Positions 31,485 to 41,129 of a stretch of DNA of 64,000 bases are shown one piece after another (position 1 is the first letter of the stretch; every line of letters begins with the position of its first letter). This stretch comes from Prochlorococcus sp. AG-321-E21 (lineage in GTDB: Bacteria > Cyanobacteriota > Cyanobacteriia > PCC-6307 > Cyanobiaceae): NCBI GenBank assembly GCA_003283415.1, contig QBXH01000002.1:1-64000 (forward strand). The letters run 5' to 3'. Position numbers and translations under genes: made by a program. The notes beneath the pieces are model-generated. The model did not search any database. It worked only from the letters and a program-made list of their open reading frames with translations, and was not told where the DNA came from.

Positions 31485-33950
31485 CTAATCTCTCAAATGA
31501 GTAAGGAATTTTTTTTCTATTGTTTTTACAATGCTTTCATGAAGCACTGCGATATCAGATTCTAATAATGTTTTTTCAGAATCTCTATAAGATAATCTAA
31601 ATGTGTAGCTTGTAAAATTATTTCCAAAACTATTATCATCATAAACATCAATTAGATTAACATCTTCCAATAATTTTTTACCAGATTTCTTTATTTGTAA
31701 AATTATCTCACTTACTAAGTATTTTTTATTAAATATAAAATTAATATCTCTTTCAATTTTTGGAACAGTCGAAAATTGTTTATATATTGGTATCCATTTA
31801 TTTTTTCTAGTACTTGCTTCTAATATATTGTTTATTTTTAAACTAAATAGATAAATTTTATTTAATACTTTTTTATCAGAAATTAATTTCGGGTGAATTT
31901 CACCAAAATATCCGATTTCTTTACCTTCAGTAAATAATATAGAGGACCTGCCTGGATGAAGAAAATCTATAGTTTCAGTTGGTTTGTCTTCAATTTTTAA
32001 ATTTAATATTGTTAATGCCTCTTTTAACTTGCCTCTTGCCTCGTAATAATTCAAATTTTTATCTTTATTTGAGCCTAACCATTTTTCAAATTTATTATTC
32101 CCATAAATAGCTCCATTTAGTATTTCTTCTTGTAATAGATCTGGTTTTTTATGAAATATATTTCCAACTTCAAATATCCAACAATAATCATTTCCTGACT
32201 TAATATTTTGATTACATATTTTAATATGTGCTTGCCATAAATTATCTCTTAAACAACTTGTTTCCTGCAGTAATGGATTTGAAATTTTGATTAAATTATT
32301 ATTATTATCTGGTACGAGTGAATAAGACAATACTTCATTAAATCCATTATTTATAAATCCTGTTTTTAACTTCCTTAGAGCTATTTGAGAAGAAGAGAGC
32401 TTTCCTGGTTTTATTGGGTTTGGTAGAGTTAAATCAAACATATCGTAACCTATCAATCTTGCAATTTCCTCTATCAAATCTATTTCTCGTAATAAATCTT
32501 GCGACCTGTTAGGAATAATTTCTACATCCCATCCATATTCTTTATTAGTTAGGGTGCAACCTATTAGCTTTAATTTTTCTGTTATTTCAGCGTCAGTTAA
32601 ATATTTTTTTTCAAAAGGAACTACTTTATCAGAATTCTCATTTCTAATAAGTCTTGGGCCAAGAATTTTATGAATTCTCTCTCTCCTCAATGGTATTAAT
32701 ATTTCTGTACTAGGCCTATCTATGGAAGTATTAATAATTGGATTATGAATGATAAAGTATTCTTTTAAAATATTTATAGCGCGAGAAATTGAATCTAATG
32801 TATTTTTATAAGAAATACCTTTTTCATATCTACTACTAGATTCTGTTCTAATTCCAATTTCTTTGGATGATTTTCTTATAGTAACAGGATTAAAAACAGC
32901 TCCTTCAAGATAAATAGAGGTTGTATTATTATTAACAGCCGTTTCTAAACCACCAATCACACCTGCTATAGCAACAGGTTTATTGTCACAAGCCACAATA
33001 GTAATATTTTCATTTAATTTATAATTCTCTCCGTTCAAACACAAAAGACTTTCATTATTATTTGCTTTTCTAACAGAAAAATCCTCAAATGAAACCTCTC
33101 GCCCTATTAAAATCGATAATTTGTCTTTATCAAAGGCATGTAATGGTTGCCCTTGTTCTAAAAGAATGTAGTTTGTTATGTCCACCAAAAGATTAATAGA
33201 TTTAATACCTGATTTATCTAAACGATCTTTGAGCCATGCTGGTGATAATTTCTTTCCACTAACAGAGTCAATATGACTAATTGAATAAAGACAATTTTTG
33301 GTAATGGCTTCAGTACAGAGATTAAAATCTTTATAAGGATTAATTTTACATGTATTTTTTAATTTTGGAATGTTTAACTTTGTTTCTAAAAGAGCAGATA
33401 TTTCTCTTGCTATGCCAACTACAGACATTCCATCAGGTCTATTAGCAGTAATTGCTAAATCATAAATGTAGTCATTTAGATCAAGTAATTTAGCTCCTGG
33501 GGTCCCTAATTTATGTTTAAAAGCTAAATCCTCATTAATAATGGCGATTCCTTCACTGGTATCTTCAATTCCTAATTCCTCGAATGAACATATCATTCCT
33601 TCACTCATAACTCCTCTTATTTCACTTTTTTTAATTGTTAAATTTATCGCACTTAAATGAGCTCCAATAGTAGCAACATATACATGTATATTTGGTTTTA
33701 CATTTTTAGCTCCACAAATTATTTGTAGAGAATTAGAACTTCCAATATCAACACAACATATGGATAATTTATCAGAATTCACATGTTTGACTACTGATAA
33801 AACTTTTCCAAGAACAATACCTTTAACATTTTTTGAGCAATCAATAAGTGACTCAACTTCGAATCCACCTATTGATAGTTTTTCAGATAAAGCCTCCGGT
33901 GTAGTGTTTATTTCAACTAGAGATTTTAACCAATTCTGAGAGACCTTCAT
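31485..33950 (-). CDS. pheT: Phenylalanyl-tRNA synthetase beta subunit
   Basis: The beta chain of the alpha2beta2 enzyme, carrying editing and tRNA-binding functions. In 821 residues: an N-terminal EMAP/OB tRNA-binding domain (about 40-150, VLGKVLSVVKHVNSDKLSICCVDIG), the B3/B4 editing core (DITNYILLEQGQPLHAFD), B5 (IPNRSQDLLREIDLIEEIARLIGYD) and a C-terminal ferredoxin-fold anticodon-binding domain (about 725-821, FSTVPKIERDINFIFN; SYTFRLSYRDSEKTLLESDI). It is full length. The ATG at 33950 is divergent from rpmG. pheS is not in the window. Confidence 0.97.
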   Translation of the reverse strand: MKVSQNWLKSLVEINTTPEALSEKLSIGGFEVESLIDCSKNVKGIVLGKVLSVVKHVNSDKLSICCVDIGSSNSLQIICGAKNVKPNIHVYVATIGAHLSAINLTIKKSEIRGVMSEGMICSFEELGIEDTSEGIAIINEDLAFKHKLGTPGAKLLDLNDYIYDLAITANRPDGMSVVGIAREISALLETKLNIPKLKNTCKINPYKDFNLCTEAITKNCLYSISHIDSVSGKKLSPAWLKDRLDKSGIKSINLLVDITNYILLEQGQPLHAFDKDKLSILIGREVSFEDFSVRKANNNESLLCLNGENYKLNENITIVACDNKPVAIAGVIGGLETAVNNNTTSIYLEGAVFNPVTIRKSSKEIGIRTESSSRYEKGISYKNTLDSISRAINILKEYFIIHNPIINTSIDRPSTEILIPLRRERIHKILGPRLIRNENSDKVVPFEKKYLTDAEITEKLKLIGCTLTNKEYGWDVEIIPNRSQDLLREIDLIEEIARLIGYDMFDLTLPNPIKPGKLSSSQIALRKLKTGFINNGFNEVLSYSLVPDNNNNLIKISNPLLQETSCLRDNLWQAHIKICNQNIKSGNDYCWIFEVGNIFHKKPDLLQEEILNGAIYGNNKFEKWLGSNKDKNLNYYEARGKLKEALTILNLKIEDKPTETIDFLHPGRSSILFTEGKEIGYFGEIHPKLISDKKVLNKIYLFSLKINNILEASTRKNKWIPIYKQFSTVPKIERDINFIFNKKYLVSEIILQIKKSGKKLLEDVNLIDVYDDNSFGNNFTSYTFRLSYRDSEKTLLESDIAVLHESIVKTIEKKFLTHLRD

Positions 33951-34051
33951 TTATTTTTTTTGTCTAATGATACTAAAAGATAAGTAAATATATGCAAAAT
34001 AGTTTCTTGAAGTTGTACAATAGAAAATTATACATCAACGTATTAATCAAA

Positions 34052-34246
34052 ATGGCGAAAAAAGGCACAAGAGTTGTCGTAACCTTAGAATGTACTGAAG
34101 CTAGAACGAGTTCAGCACCAAGAAGATCTAATGGTGTTTCAAGATATACAACTGAAAAAAACAAAAGGAATACAACAGAAAGATTAGAACTTAAAAAATT
34201 CAATCCACATCTAAACAAAATGACTATTCATAAAGAAATCAAATAG
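34052..34246 (+). CDS. rpmG: 50S ribosomal protein L33
   Basis: Large-subunit ribosomal protein. The 64 residues from the ATG at 34052 ([16 protein letters not shown]) match the cyanobacterial L33 start; earlier in-frame codons from 33992 are not family-like. The sequence continues [23 protein letters not shown], the standard L33 core. It lies 16 bp before rpsR, a common pairing in cyanobacteria and plastids. Confidence 0.97.
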   Translation: MAKKGTRVVVTLECTEARTSSAPRRSNGVSRYTTEKNKRNTTERLELKKFNPHLNKMTIHKEIK

Positions 34247-34262
34247 AAATCATCTAAAAACA

Positions 34263-34484
34263 ATGCCAAATTCAATTTTTAAAAAACAATTATCACCTAT
34301 CAAACCAGGTGATCCGATAGATTATAAAGATGTTGAGCTTCTAAAAAAATTCATAACTGAAAGAGGCAAAATATTACCTAGAAGAATGACTGGTTTAACT
34401 TCCAAACAACAAAGAGATCTAACATTGGCTGTGAAAAGAGCGAGAATTGTTGCTTTGTTGCCATTTGTTAATCCAGAAGGATAA
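34263..34484 (+). CDS. rpsR: 30S ribosomal protein S18
   Basis: Small-subunit protein binding S6 and 16S rRNA. The 73 residues include [35 protein letters not shown] and the terminal [12 protein letters not shown], all canonical S18. It is the second gene of an rpmG-rpsR unit. The RNB nuclease starts 38 bp downstream and may be cotranscribed. Confidence 0.98.
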   Translation: MPNSIFKKQLSPIKPGDPIDYKDVELLKKFITERGKILPRRMTGLTSKQQRDLTLAVKRARIVALLPFVNPEG

Positions 34485-34522
34485 TTCTTAAATAATATTA
34501 CTTAAATAATATCTAAAAATAT

Positions 34523-35707
34523 TTGAGAGATTTAACTAATTTAAAAACTTTTATTATTGATTCTAATGACCCAAAAGAAGTTGATGATGCTTTTTCATTC
34601 GAATTAATAGAAGGCAACATAAAAAAATTATGGATACATATCAGTAATCCATGCAAGCTATTTTTAACAGATTCGGAAATTGATATTGAGGCAAGAAGAA
34701 AGAGTAGCAGTCTCTACTTAATTAATCAATATATACCTATGTTGCCAACCGAAATTATAAATGAAGCAAATTTAAATCAAAACAAAATATCAGATACAAT
34801 AAGCGCTTCAATTATATTTAATGAGGATGGTTCAATAAATAAATATGAAATAGTAGAGGCAAAAATAAAACCTAAATATCAATTAATATATGAAGATGCA
34901 GAAGAAATTATTGAATTAGCTCCTAAAGAAGAAATTGAAATTATAGAAATAAAAAACTTAATACTTAAAAGTATTAAATATCGGGAGACACAAGGTGCAA
35001 TTATCTTTGATACTCCAGGTTATAAAATTAATATTATTAATGATAAAGTTGAAATTAATAATGTAGAAAAAAGTATTTCACAACAAGTTGTATCTGAATT
35101 AATGATACTTATGGGTTATGTTACTAGTTTATATTTGTTTGATAATAATATAGCGACTCCATATAGGACACATAAAATTAATTGTAATGCAAAAGAAATA
35201 TTAGAAAGATATAAAGATAGTGAAATAAAGTATTCAATATTAAAGCAATATATGGGTAGAAGTTATATTACTACAAAGGCTAATAAACATGAATCTTTAG
35301 GTCTGTCAAAGTATACTCAGTGTACTTCACCTCTAAGAAGATACTTAGATCTTATTGTTCAGAGACAGGTGTTTAACAATATTAATAATTTTGAGCTTCT
35401 AAACCAAAATAAAATCAATGAAATAATAGAATTTACCAAAGCAAAACAATCAGAAAATAATAATATTTATAAAAATGATAAATTAAATTATTTAAATATA
35501 TTCTTTGCTAATGATAATAAAACTTCTTATAAAATAATATTTATTAAATGGATAAATAATAAAAAAAGTATAGCCTTAGTTTTTTTTCCAGAATATTCAT
35601 TAGAACTACTAATTGTTCTATTTATTTCTATAGAAACATATACTAATAAAATATATAAAGTTAAATATAATATAAGTCAAAATAATCTTTTAGAGTTTAT
35701 TCACTAA
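34523..35707 (+). CDS. Short RNB-family 3'-5' exoribonuclease (RNase II/R-like)
   Basis: Hydrolytic processive RNase catalytic core. The active-site segment is at the very N-terminus: IIDSNDPKEVDDAF with D13, E19, D21 and D22 aligning with the metal-binding acidic residues of the RNB domain. The conserved end of the RNB fold is also present (TSPLRRYLDLIVQRQV, about 270-286). No cold-shock domains precede it, and the C-terminal about 90 residues are only weakly S1-like. At 394 residues it is much shorter than E. coli RNase II or R. The start is TTG at 34523. It follows rpmG-rpsR. A second, longer RNB-like protein lies at 48471-50690. Confidence 0.88.
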   Translation: MRDLTNLKTFIIDSNDPKEVDDAFSFELIEGNIKKLWIHISNPCKLFLTDSEIDIEARRKSSSLYLINQYIPMLPTEIINEANLNQNKISDTISASIIFNEDGSINKYEIVEAKIKPKYQLIYEDAEEIIELAPKEEIEIIEIKNLILKSIKYRETQGAIIFDTPGYKINIINDKVEINNVEKSISQQVVSELMILMGYVTSLYLFDNNIATPYRTHKINCNAKEILERYKDSEIKYSILKQYMGRSYITTKANKHESLGLSKYTQCTSPLRRYLDLIVQRQVFNNINNFELLNQNKINEIIEFTKAKQSENNNIYKNDKLNYLNIFFANDNKTSYKIIFIKWINNKKSIALVFFPEYSLELLIVLFISIETYTNKIYKVKYNISQNNLLEFIH

Positions 35708-35753
35708 AGTCTATTGTAGAAACTATTTTTGTTAATATAAATAAAAAGATATT

Positions 35754-37287
35754 ATGAGTTTTGTAATTACTACACCACTATATTATGTAAACGATAAACC
35801 GCACCTAGGAAGTATATACCACGTTGATTTGCGATTCAATTGCTAGATATAAAAGACTTTCTGGAGAAAACGTCATTTTCATTACAGGAGTTGATGAACA
35901 TGGCTTAAAGATTCAAAGAACAGCCTCTCATAAAGGAGTTGATCCTCAATCTCATTGCGATGAGATTTCAAATATCTTTATTCAAAATTGGAAGGCTTGG
36001 GACATAACACACAATAAATTTATAAGAACAAGCTCTCAAAATCATGAATTAATGGTCCATGAATTTTACAGTAGAGTAAAAAAATCTGATGATATATATA
36101 TGGGAGTCCAAAAAGGATGGTATTGCGTTGGATGTGAAGAATTTAAAGATAATCCAGATAATTCACCTAAGCATAAATGTCCTATTCATCAAAAAAATCT
36201 GGAATGGAAAAATGAGGAAAATCTTTTTTTCAGATTGTCAAAATACCAATTACAAATAGAAGAACTTGTTAATAAACCTTCATTTATACAGCCAATACAA
36301 AGAAGAAATGAAATTATCAACTTTGTATCCAAAGGATTAAAAGATTTCTCCATATCCAGAACAAATGTTTCATGGGGTATAACAGTTCCAGAAATGGATA
36401 ACCATACTTTTTACGTTTGGTTTGATGCTTTGCTTGGTTATGTCAGCGCAATAAGTTCGGATATGAAAGATTCTTCATTGGAAGAGTCAATTAATAATGG
36501 TTGGCCTGCTGATATACATTTAATTGGTAAGGATATTTTAAGATTTCATGCTGTCTATTGGCCTGCCATGCTTCTTTCTGCTGGTATGAAGCTGCCTAAA
36601 AAAGTCCTTGGACATGGCTTCCTAACACGAGAAGGTCAAAAAATGGGGAAAAGCTTAGGAAATGTTTTAGATCCAAATCTCTTATTAACTAAATATGGTA
36701 AAGAAGCTGTTAGATGGTATCTACTAAAAGATATATCGTTAGGTAGTGATGGTGATTTTCAAAATAGAAGGTTTGTTGACATTATTAATAATGATTTGGC
36801 AAACACAATTGGTAATTTATTAAATAGAACATCTTCAATGTCTAGAAAATGGTTTAATAATATGGTTCCAAAGATGGAACCTTCTAGTAATGATAATTAT
36901 TTAGAATTATATTCAACAAAAAAAGTTAAAAAATATATAAAACATTTTGATTCATATGAATTAGATTTGGCTGCTAATGAAATACTTGATTTTGCTATTA
37001 AAATAAATTTATATCTTAATGAAAAACAACCTTGGATATTAATTAAAGAAAAAACAAATATCTCTAATGTAAGTAATATTATTTATAATGTGTTAGAAAG
37101 TACAAGGATAATAGGCTTATTTTTATTGCCATTATTACCTGATTTATCAAAAAATATTGATTTACAACTTGGTTCAATATATAAGAAGGAAATATCATGG
37201 AATGAACAATTAAATTGGGGGTTATTAAAACAAGAATCTTTATTACCACCTCCCTCTCCAATTATAAATAAGCTTGAATATGATTAA
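35754..37287 (+). CDS. metG: Methionyl-tRNA synthetase, frameshifted near the N-terminus
   Basis: Class I synthetase charging tRNA-Met. The ATG at 35754 opens MSFVITTPLYYVNDKPHLGSIY, carrying the HIGH-like motif PHLGS, but this frame meets a stop (TAG) near 35844. The rest continues in another frame: YTTLICDSIARYKRLSGENVIF, the zinc-binding CVGCEEF...CPIHQ and GQKMGKSLGN (KMSKS-like). The frames would join if one TA dinucleotide were restored in AGTATATACC (35811-35820). Translation from TTG 35824 would lack the HIGH motif and be inactive. metG should be essential, so this is a sequencing/assembly error or a very recent lesion. Confidence 0.9.
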
Positions 37288-37903
37288 ATTTTATAAATTA
37301 TTATTTTTGATTCCGATATTTATTATTGGATGTAAAAGTAATAGTTTAATTAATAAAGATTTTAGTCAAGTTATTTATAATTTTGATATGAATATTTTTT
37401 CAACTGAAGGGGAAAAGTTATTTTCAATTAAAAGTCCTTCTTCTAGTTATGAAAATAAGAGTAATATTTTTAAACTAAATGAAACTACAATACATATACT
37501 TAAAAATAATGAAACTGAATATATTATTAATTCAGACAAATCTAAATTATCTAATAATAAATTACTAGAGTTAAATGGAAATGTTTCAGTAAAAAACTTC
37601 ACTCAAGAAGCTGATAAATTATATGCAAATAGTTTTACATGGGATATTAGTAATATTGAGTATGTATTAATCGGTAATGTGAAATTTGAAAATAATACTC
37701 TTATTTTAAGTTCTAATAAAGCAATACTAAATAAAGCCGATAATATAATTAAATTTTTTAGTCCAGTAAAGTATAAAATCAAAGAAAGTAATAATGAATC
37801 TGTCTATGAAATTAATTCTGAAAATGCGTTTTATAATATCAATACTAAATCTGTAAGATTTACATCAAAAGAAGATAAAGTCAGGTCCAAAATATATTTC
37901 TAA
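37280..37903 (+). CDS. lptC: LptC-like lipopolysaccharide export lipoprotein
   Basis: Predicted periplasmic component of the Lpt bridge carrying LPS to the outer membrane. It has an N-terminal hydrophobic segment with a lipobox-like IIGCKS (Cys about 18), then a beta-rich domain typical of LptC/OstA-fold proteins with repeated strands (TEGEKLFSIKSPSSSYENKSN, KLLELNGNVSVKNF, GNVKFENNTLILSSNKAIL). The ATG at 37280 overlaps the end of metG by 8 bp; a TTG at 37274 is an alternative start. It ends with a 4-bp CTAA overlap with the convergent gene. The family assignment is from pattern and length. Confidence 0.75.
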   Translation: MIKFYKLLFLIPIFIIGCKSNSLINKDFSQVIYNFDMNIFSTEGEKLFSIKSPSSSYENKSNIFKLNETTIHILKNNETEYIINSDKSKLSNNKLLELNGNVSVKNFTQEADKLYANSFTWDISNIEYVLIGNVKFENNTLILSSNKAILNKADNIIKFFSPVKYKIKESNNESVYEINSENAFYNINTKSVRFTSKEDKVRSKIYF

Positions 37904-38526
37904 AAACTATTTTTTACAAATATATTGTTTAATTTTTTGGACCAGTTTTTAATCCATTTTTCATCTGACTTTGTAAAACATCTATAACTCCATCCTCCTA
38001 TTAAAATAAAAGATTTTTGATTTATTGGAATTATTATAATTGAAGGCACGTTAGAGCAAAAGCTGAAAAATTCTTCTCTTCCAGGATAAAATTTTGTATT
38101 TGCTAAAGAAATTAACTTCATGTCTTTTATAGCTCTCAAACATGTTTCGCCGGGTTTAAAGATATTATTAGAAGTAATACCTCTTTTTAATATATTTTTA
38201 CCATCATTGTGAATTAATATAGAAGCTGCTGCTGTTGATGTTAATATTGCCTCTGAGCCCCAAGCTAATTCTTCTAAAATATCGCTAGGTAAATTAGGAT
38301 CAAATATAAACTTATTTTCTCCTTTTAATTCAACTCTCTCTGCCAAATTAGGATTAAATTGTTTAAATAAAAAACCTATCAATACAATTATTACAGATGA
38401 TATCGCAGATAAAACTTGAGCTCTTTCAAGAGCTGGAGATATTGATTCTATTGAAAAAAAATTTCCTAATTGAAATAAAAAAAGTATAGAGCCAATAATT
38501 ATTAACGTTTTGCCATTAAAATTCAT
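37900..38526 (-). CDS. CCB2/CCB4-like cofactor assembly protein (cytochrome b6f)
   Basis: Resembles the CCB2/CCB4 family that attaches haem ci to cytochrome b6 at the thylakoid membrane. The N-terminus has two hydrophobic helices (TLIIIGSILFLFQLGNFF and VLSAISSVIIVLIGFLF), followed by a soluble domain with LAERVELKGENKF, LAWGSEAILTSTAAASILIH and a C-terminal GGWSYRCFTKSDEKWIKNW. The ATG at 38526 (208 residues) is preferred over TTG at 38547. I rely on recollection of the family pattern, so a search is needed. It is convergent with the LptC-like gene. Confidence 0.65.
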   Translation of the reverse strand: MNFNGKTLIIIGSILFLFQLGNFFSIESISPALERAQVLSAISSVIIVLIGFLFKQFNPNLAERVELKGENKFIFDPNLPSDILEELAWGSEAILTSTAAASILIHNDGKNILKRGITSNNIFKPGETCLRAIKDMKLISLANTKFYPGREEFFSFCSNVPSIIIIPINQKSFILIGGWSYRCFTKSDEKWIKNWSKKLNNIFVKNSF

Positions 38527-38638
38527 ATATACATTTTGAAGGTTCAATTTATAAATACTTTGAGTAAGTCTATTAGATTTTTATATTAAAGAAACTCGGG
38601 CTTATAGTTTATTATTATATAATTGTCCTAAAACTCAA

Positions 38639-38950
38639 ATGATTAAGTCTTTTTATAAATCCTTTTTTTCACTTTTAATGATAGGTTTTCTTTTTATTGC
38701 ATTACCAATGAGAACTTATGCAGAAACTTTTTATAATATTGGCGATTTGTTTATAGTTAGTCAACAAAAAACAATTATTAATTATGAAAAAAGTCAGCCA
38801 TCTGCAATTGATAATCCAGTAGTTGATCCAAATTTTAATGCCATGAGAGCTGAGGATACAGATACCTCAACTGCAACTTATATTGTTATTGCTTTATTAG
38901 TCGCGGCTACAGTAATACCTCTTGCAACATGGTGGTTTTTCTCTAAATAA
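38639..38950 (+). CDS. Small exported protein with C-terminal membrane helix
   Basis: 103 residues with a signal peptide-like start (FFSLLMIGFLFIALPMRTYAE; cleavage likely after TYA), a polar stretch of about 45 residues (YNIGDLFIVSQQKTIINY...DPNFNAMRAEDTDT), and a C-terminal transmembrane helix (ATYIVIALLVAATVIPLATWWFF). This predicts a single-pass protein exposed to the periplasm or lumen. No family recognised. It is 9 bp before cobU on the same strand, so cotranscription is likely. Confidence 0.7.
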   Translation: MIKSFYKSFFSLLMIGFLFIALPMRTYAETFYNIGDLFIVSQQKTIINYEKSQPSAIDNPVVDPNFNAMRAEDTDTSTATYIVIALLVAATVIPLATWWFFSK

Positions 38951-38959
38951 TATTTATTT

Positions 38960-39508
38960 ATGAAATCCAATGATTATAAATTATCCAAAGTCATATTCAT
39001 AACTGGTGGGACAAAAAGTGGGAAAAGTGAATTTGCAGAATATTTAGGTAGAAAAATTAATAAAATTACTTACATAGCATTATCTGAGCCCAGAAAGGAA
39101 GATATTGCTTGGGAAAAAAAAATTCTTCAGCATCGTTTACGAAGACCAAAAGATTGGGAATTAGTTGAGACCAATAATTTAATTAGTACATTAAATAATC
39201 AAACTGGCCCTTTATTAGTTGATTCAATTGGCGGTTTTATTATGGAGAACATCAATAAAAATGATGAGGAATGGAATTTAAAAATTTATTTGCTTTTAGA
39301 TCTGTTAAAAAAGAGGAAAAAAACAACTTTAATCGTAGGAGAACAAGTAGGTTGGAGTTTGGTCTCAGAATATGAAATTGGCAATAAATATATAGAACGA
39401 CTTGGAGATCTTCAAAAGAAAATAACTAGAATTTCACAAGAGAATTGGCTGACATTAAATGGTAGAGCAATAAAATTGGATAATATAAGTTTTGAAATAC
39501 CTACTTAG
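38960..39508 (+). CDS. cobU: Adenosylcobinamide kinase / adenosylcobinamide-phosphate guanylyltransferase
   Basis: Phosphorylates and guanylylates adenosylcobinamide in lower-ligand loop assembly of cobamides. The 182 residues start with a P-loop (VIFITGGTKSGKSEFAEYLG), then ITYIALSEPRKED, KKILQHRLRRPKDWELVE (the His that takes GMP), LLVDSIGGFI and TTLIVGEQVGWSLVSE. It is full length. With cobN and metH in the same window it supports an intact corrinoid route. trmL starts 3 bp after its stop. Confidence 0.93.
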   Translation: MKSNDYKLSKVIFITGGTKSGKSEFAEYLGRKINKITYIALSEPRKEDIAWEKKILQHRLRRPKDWELVETNNLISTLNNQTGPLLVDSIGGFIMENINKNDEEWNLKIYLLLDLLKKRKKTTLIVGEQVGWSLVSEYEIGNKYIERLGDLQKKITRISQENWLTLNGRAIKLDNISFEIPT

Positions 39509-39511
39509 AAA

Positions 39512-39988
39512 TTGGAAATTTCACTTTTTGAACCAAGAATTCCACAAAATACTGGAAGTATAGCCAGAACTTGTGCGGCTTTTGATCTTACATTAAATTT
39601 AATTGAGCCTTTAGGTTTTCAATTAGAAGATAAATACTTAAAAAGAGCTGGACTCGATTATTGGCCATTAGTAAAATTAAAAAATTATCCTAACTTTAAT
39701 AAATTTAAAGAATCCAAAATAAATAAACGAATTATAGGATTCAGTAAAAAGGATGGGATTTTTTTGAATGACTTTAGATTTCTTGAAGATGATATTTTAT
39801 TATTCGGTAGAGAGGATACTGGCTTACCTAATAACGTTATAAAAGAATGTGATTCATTAATATCAATTTTTATGCCTAATGTAGCGCTAACCAAAAATGA
39901 TAAGAAAGGTGTTAGAAGTCTGAATTTATCCGTTGCGTGTGGAATTGCAATATATGAGGCTAATAAGCAAATAAATTTTAAAAAATGA
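39512..39988 (+). CDS. trmL: tRNA (cytidine/uridine-34-2'-O)-methyltransferase TrmL (SPOUT)
   Basis: Methylates the wobble ribose of tRNA-Leu isoacceptors. The 158 residues show the SPOUT trefoil-knot motifs: EISLFEPRIPQNTGSIARTCAAF, DILLFGREDTGLP and IFMPNVALTKNDKKGVRSLNLSVACGIAIYE. The start is TTG at 39512, three bases after cobU. It is followed 35 bp later by a tRNA gene with a CAU anticodon. Confidence 0.92.
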   Translation: MEISLFEPRIPQNTGSIARTCAAFDLTLNLIEPLGFQLEDKYLKRAGLDYWPLVKLKNYPNFNKFKESKINKRIIGFSKKDGIFLNDFRFLEDDILLFGREDTGLPNNVIKECDSLISIFMPNVALTKNDKKGVRSLNLSVACGIAIYEANKQINFKK

Positions 39989-40023
39989 CAATTACGACAA
40001 GTCATGATTTAAAATAAAAGGAT

Positions 40024-40097
<74 letters not shown>

Positions 40098-40123
40098 CTA
40101 TTTATAACGTGTGACACTATTAA

Positions 40124-40483
40124 TTAATTTTTTTTATTTTTATTCATTATATTTTTAAAAAACTTAAATTCAATAAAATCATTAATCATTTGAACTTCAT
40201 CATTCATAGAACCATTATTTAAATTAAGATTATCTTCAAAATGATTATTTTCACTATTTGAACTAATATTAGAGATCAATAACCCATCACTACTATAGTT
40301 TTCAATTTCGTTTGATATTTTATCTCTAGAGCTCTTTAGTATACCTCTAGAATTAAGTGCCTCTTCAACTAAAATTCCAGTTACTTTTGATTGACTTAAT
40401 CTTTTATCATTACAAATTTTATCAATTATATTCTGCACTTCCGAACTTGGTAAGAATCCAATTCTTTTTCTTTGCGAGGGCAT
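40124..40483 (-). CDS. Small protein with RHH/CopG-like N-terminus
   Basis: 119 residues; the ATG is at 40483. The N-terminal about 45 residues (MPSQRKRIGFLPSSEVQNII then SQSKVTGILVEEALNSRG) look like a ribbon-helix-helix module: a short strand, then two helices with the VEEAL pattern. The remainder is low-complexity, Asn/Ser/Asp-rich. It ends close to the tRNA. Just upstream of its start is an imperfect inverted pair, ACACT (40501-40505) and AGTGT (40517-40521), that could be an autoregulatory site. The function is unknown and the DNA-binding call is tentative. Confidence 0.6.
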   Translation of the reverse strand: MPSQRKRIGFLPSSEVQNIIDKICNDKRLSQSKVTGILVEEALNSRGILKSSRDKISNEIENYSSDGLLISNISSNSENNHFEDNLNLNNGSMNDEVQMINDFIEFKFFKNIMNKNKKN

Positions 40484-40555
40484 AAAAATGGTTTATTGTT
40501 ACACTTGCATATTATTAGTGTTGCACTATATTAAATTTAAGTCAACTTAAACTAT

Positions 40556-40708
40556 ATGCAAATTTTAATAATTCCACTTGGATTCATGCTGTGGTATTTA
40601 GCTTATGAAGCTAAACCAATAAATAATGATGAAGCAACAAGTTTATGGGAAGAAGAAAATTATATCAAAAGGACAAAGTTATTACATATCCTGAAAGAGA
40701 GTTTTTAA
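40556..40708 (+). CDS. Tiny protein with N-terminal membrane helix
   Basis: 50 residues from the ATG at 40556. It starts with a hydrophobic stretch (MQILIIPLGFMLWYLAYEA) and then a charged tail (DEATSLWEEENYIKRTKLLHILKESF). This is a typical layout for small single-pass membrane proteins. No family recognised; coding status rests on the clean hydrophobic/charged pattern and position in a run of similar small genes. The next about 260 bp (to 40970) hold no credible gene. Confidence 0.5.
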   Translation: MQILIIPLGFMLWYLAYEAKPINNDEATSLWEEENYIKRTKLLHILKESF

Positions 40709-40970
40709 ATTATTAAACATATTAAAAATAGTAAATTTTCCTCTAATTTTTAGGAAATATATATAAGAAATTATTTTATTTGATTTGTCACTTTTAAATT
40801 ATGCTTAGGATGTCTTTATCTGAGACAAACAATTTATAGGATAGAAAATAAAATGTTGAATTTTTCCATATAAACTTTATTTGTGTTAAAAAGCTATTAA
40901 TAGTTCAAATAAAATTATTTAAATAAGGCAATTATTATTACTATAATTATAGAAATCAAATAAAATCGTT

Positions 40971-41129
40971 ATGAATTTAAAAGAGAGAGGAATAACCGTA
41001 GGAGATTTATTGATAATATTATTATTAGTATTATCAACTTTATTTATAATAAATAAGGTTAAAGAGAAAAATAAGCAAATTAATTTTTATCTAACTCCTA
41101 ACGAAATTATAACTGCCGAAAGATTCTAA
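40971..41129 (+). CDS. Tiny single-pass membrane protein
   Basis: 52 residues from the ATG at 40971. A short amphipathic start (MNLKERGITVGD) leads into a strong transmembrane helix (LLIILLLVLSTLFIIN) and a basic then polar tail (KVKEKNKQINFYLTPNEIITAERF). The GITVGDLL start faintly resembles the N-methylated helix of pilin-like proteins, but no processing site is evident. Its stop abuts the stop of the next, convergent tiny gene. Confidence 0.55.
   Translation: MNLKERGITVGDLLIILLLVLSTLFIINKVKEKNKQINFYLTPNEIITAERF

Noticed and set aside
35754-35860. Programmed ribosomal frameshift in metG
   Set aside because: No slippery heptamer or downstream structure is seen, and no precedent is known for MetRS; a dinucleotide indel in a TA run explains it more simply.
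40737-40757. TTTCCT/AGGAAA hairpin after the 50-residue gene
   Set aside because: Six-bp stem with 9-nt loop in AT-rich DNA is expected by chance and is not followed by a T run.
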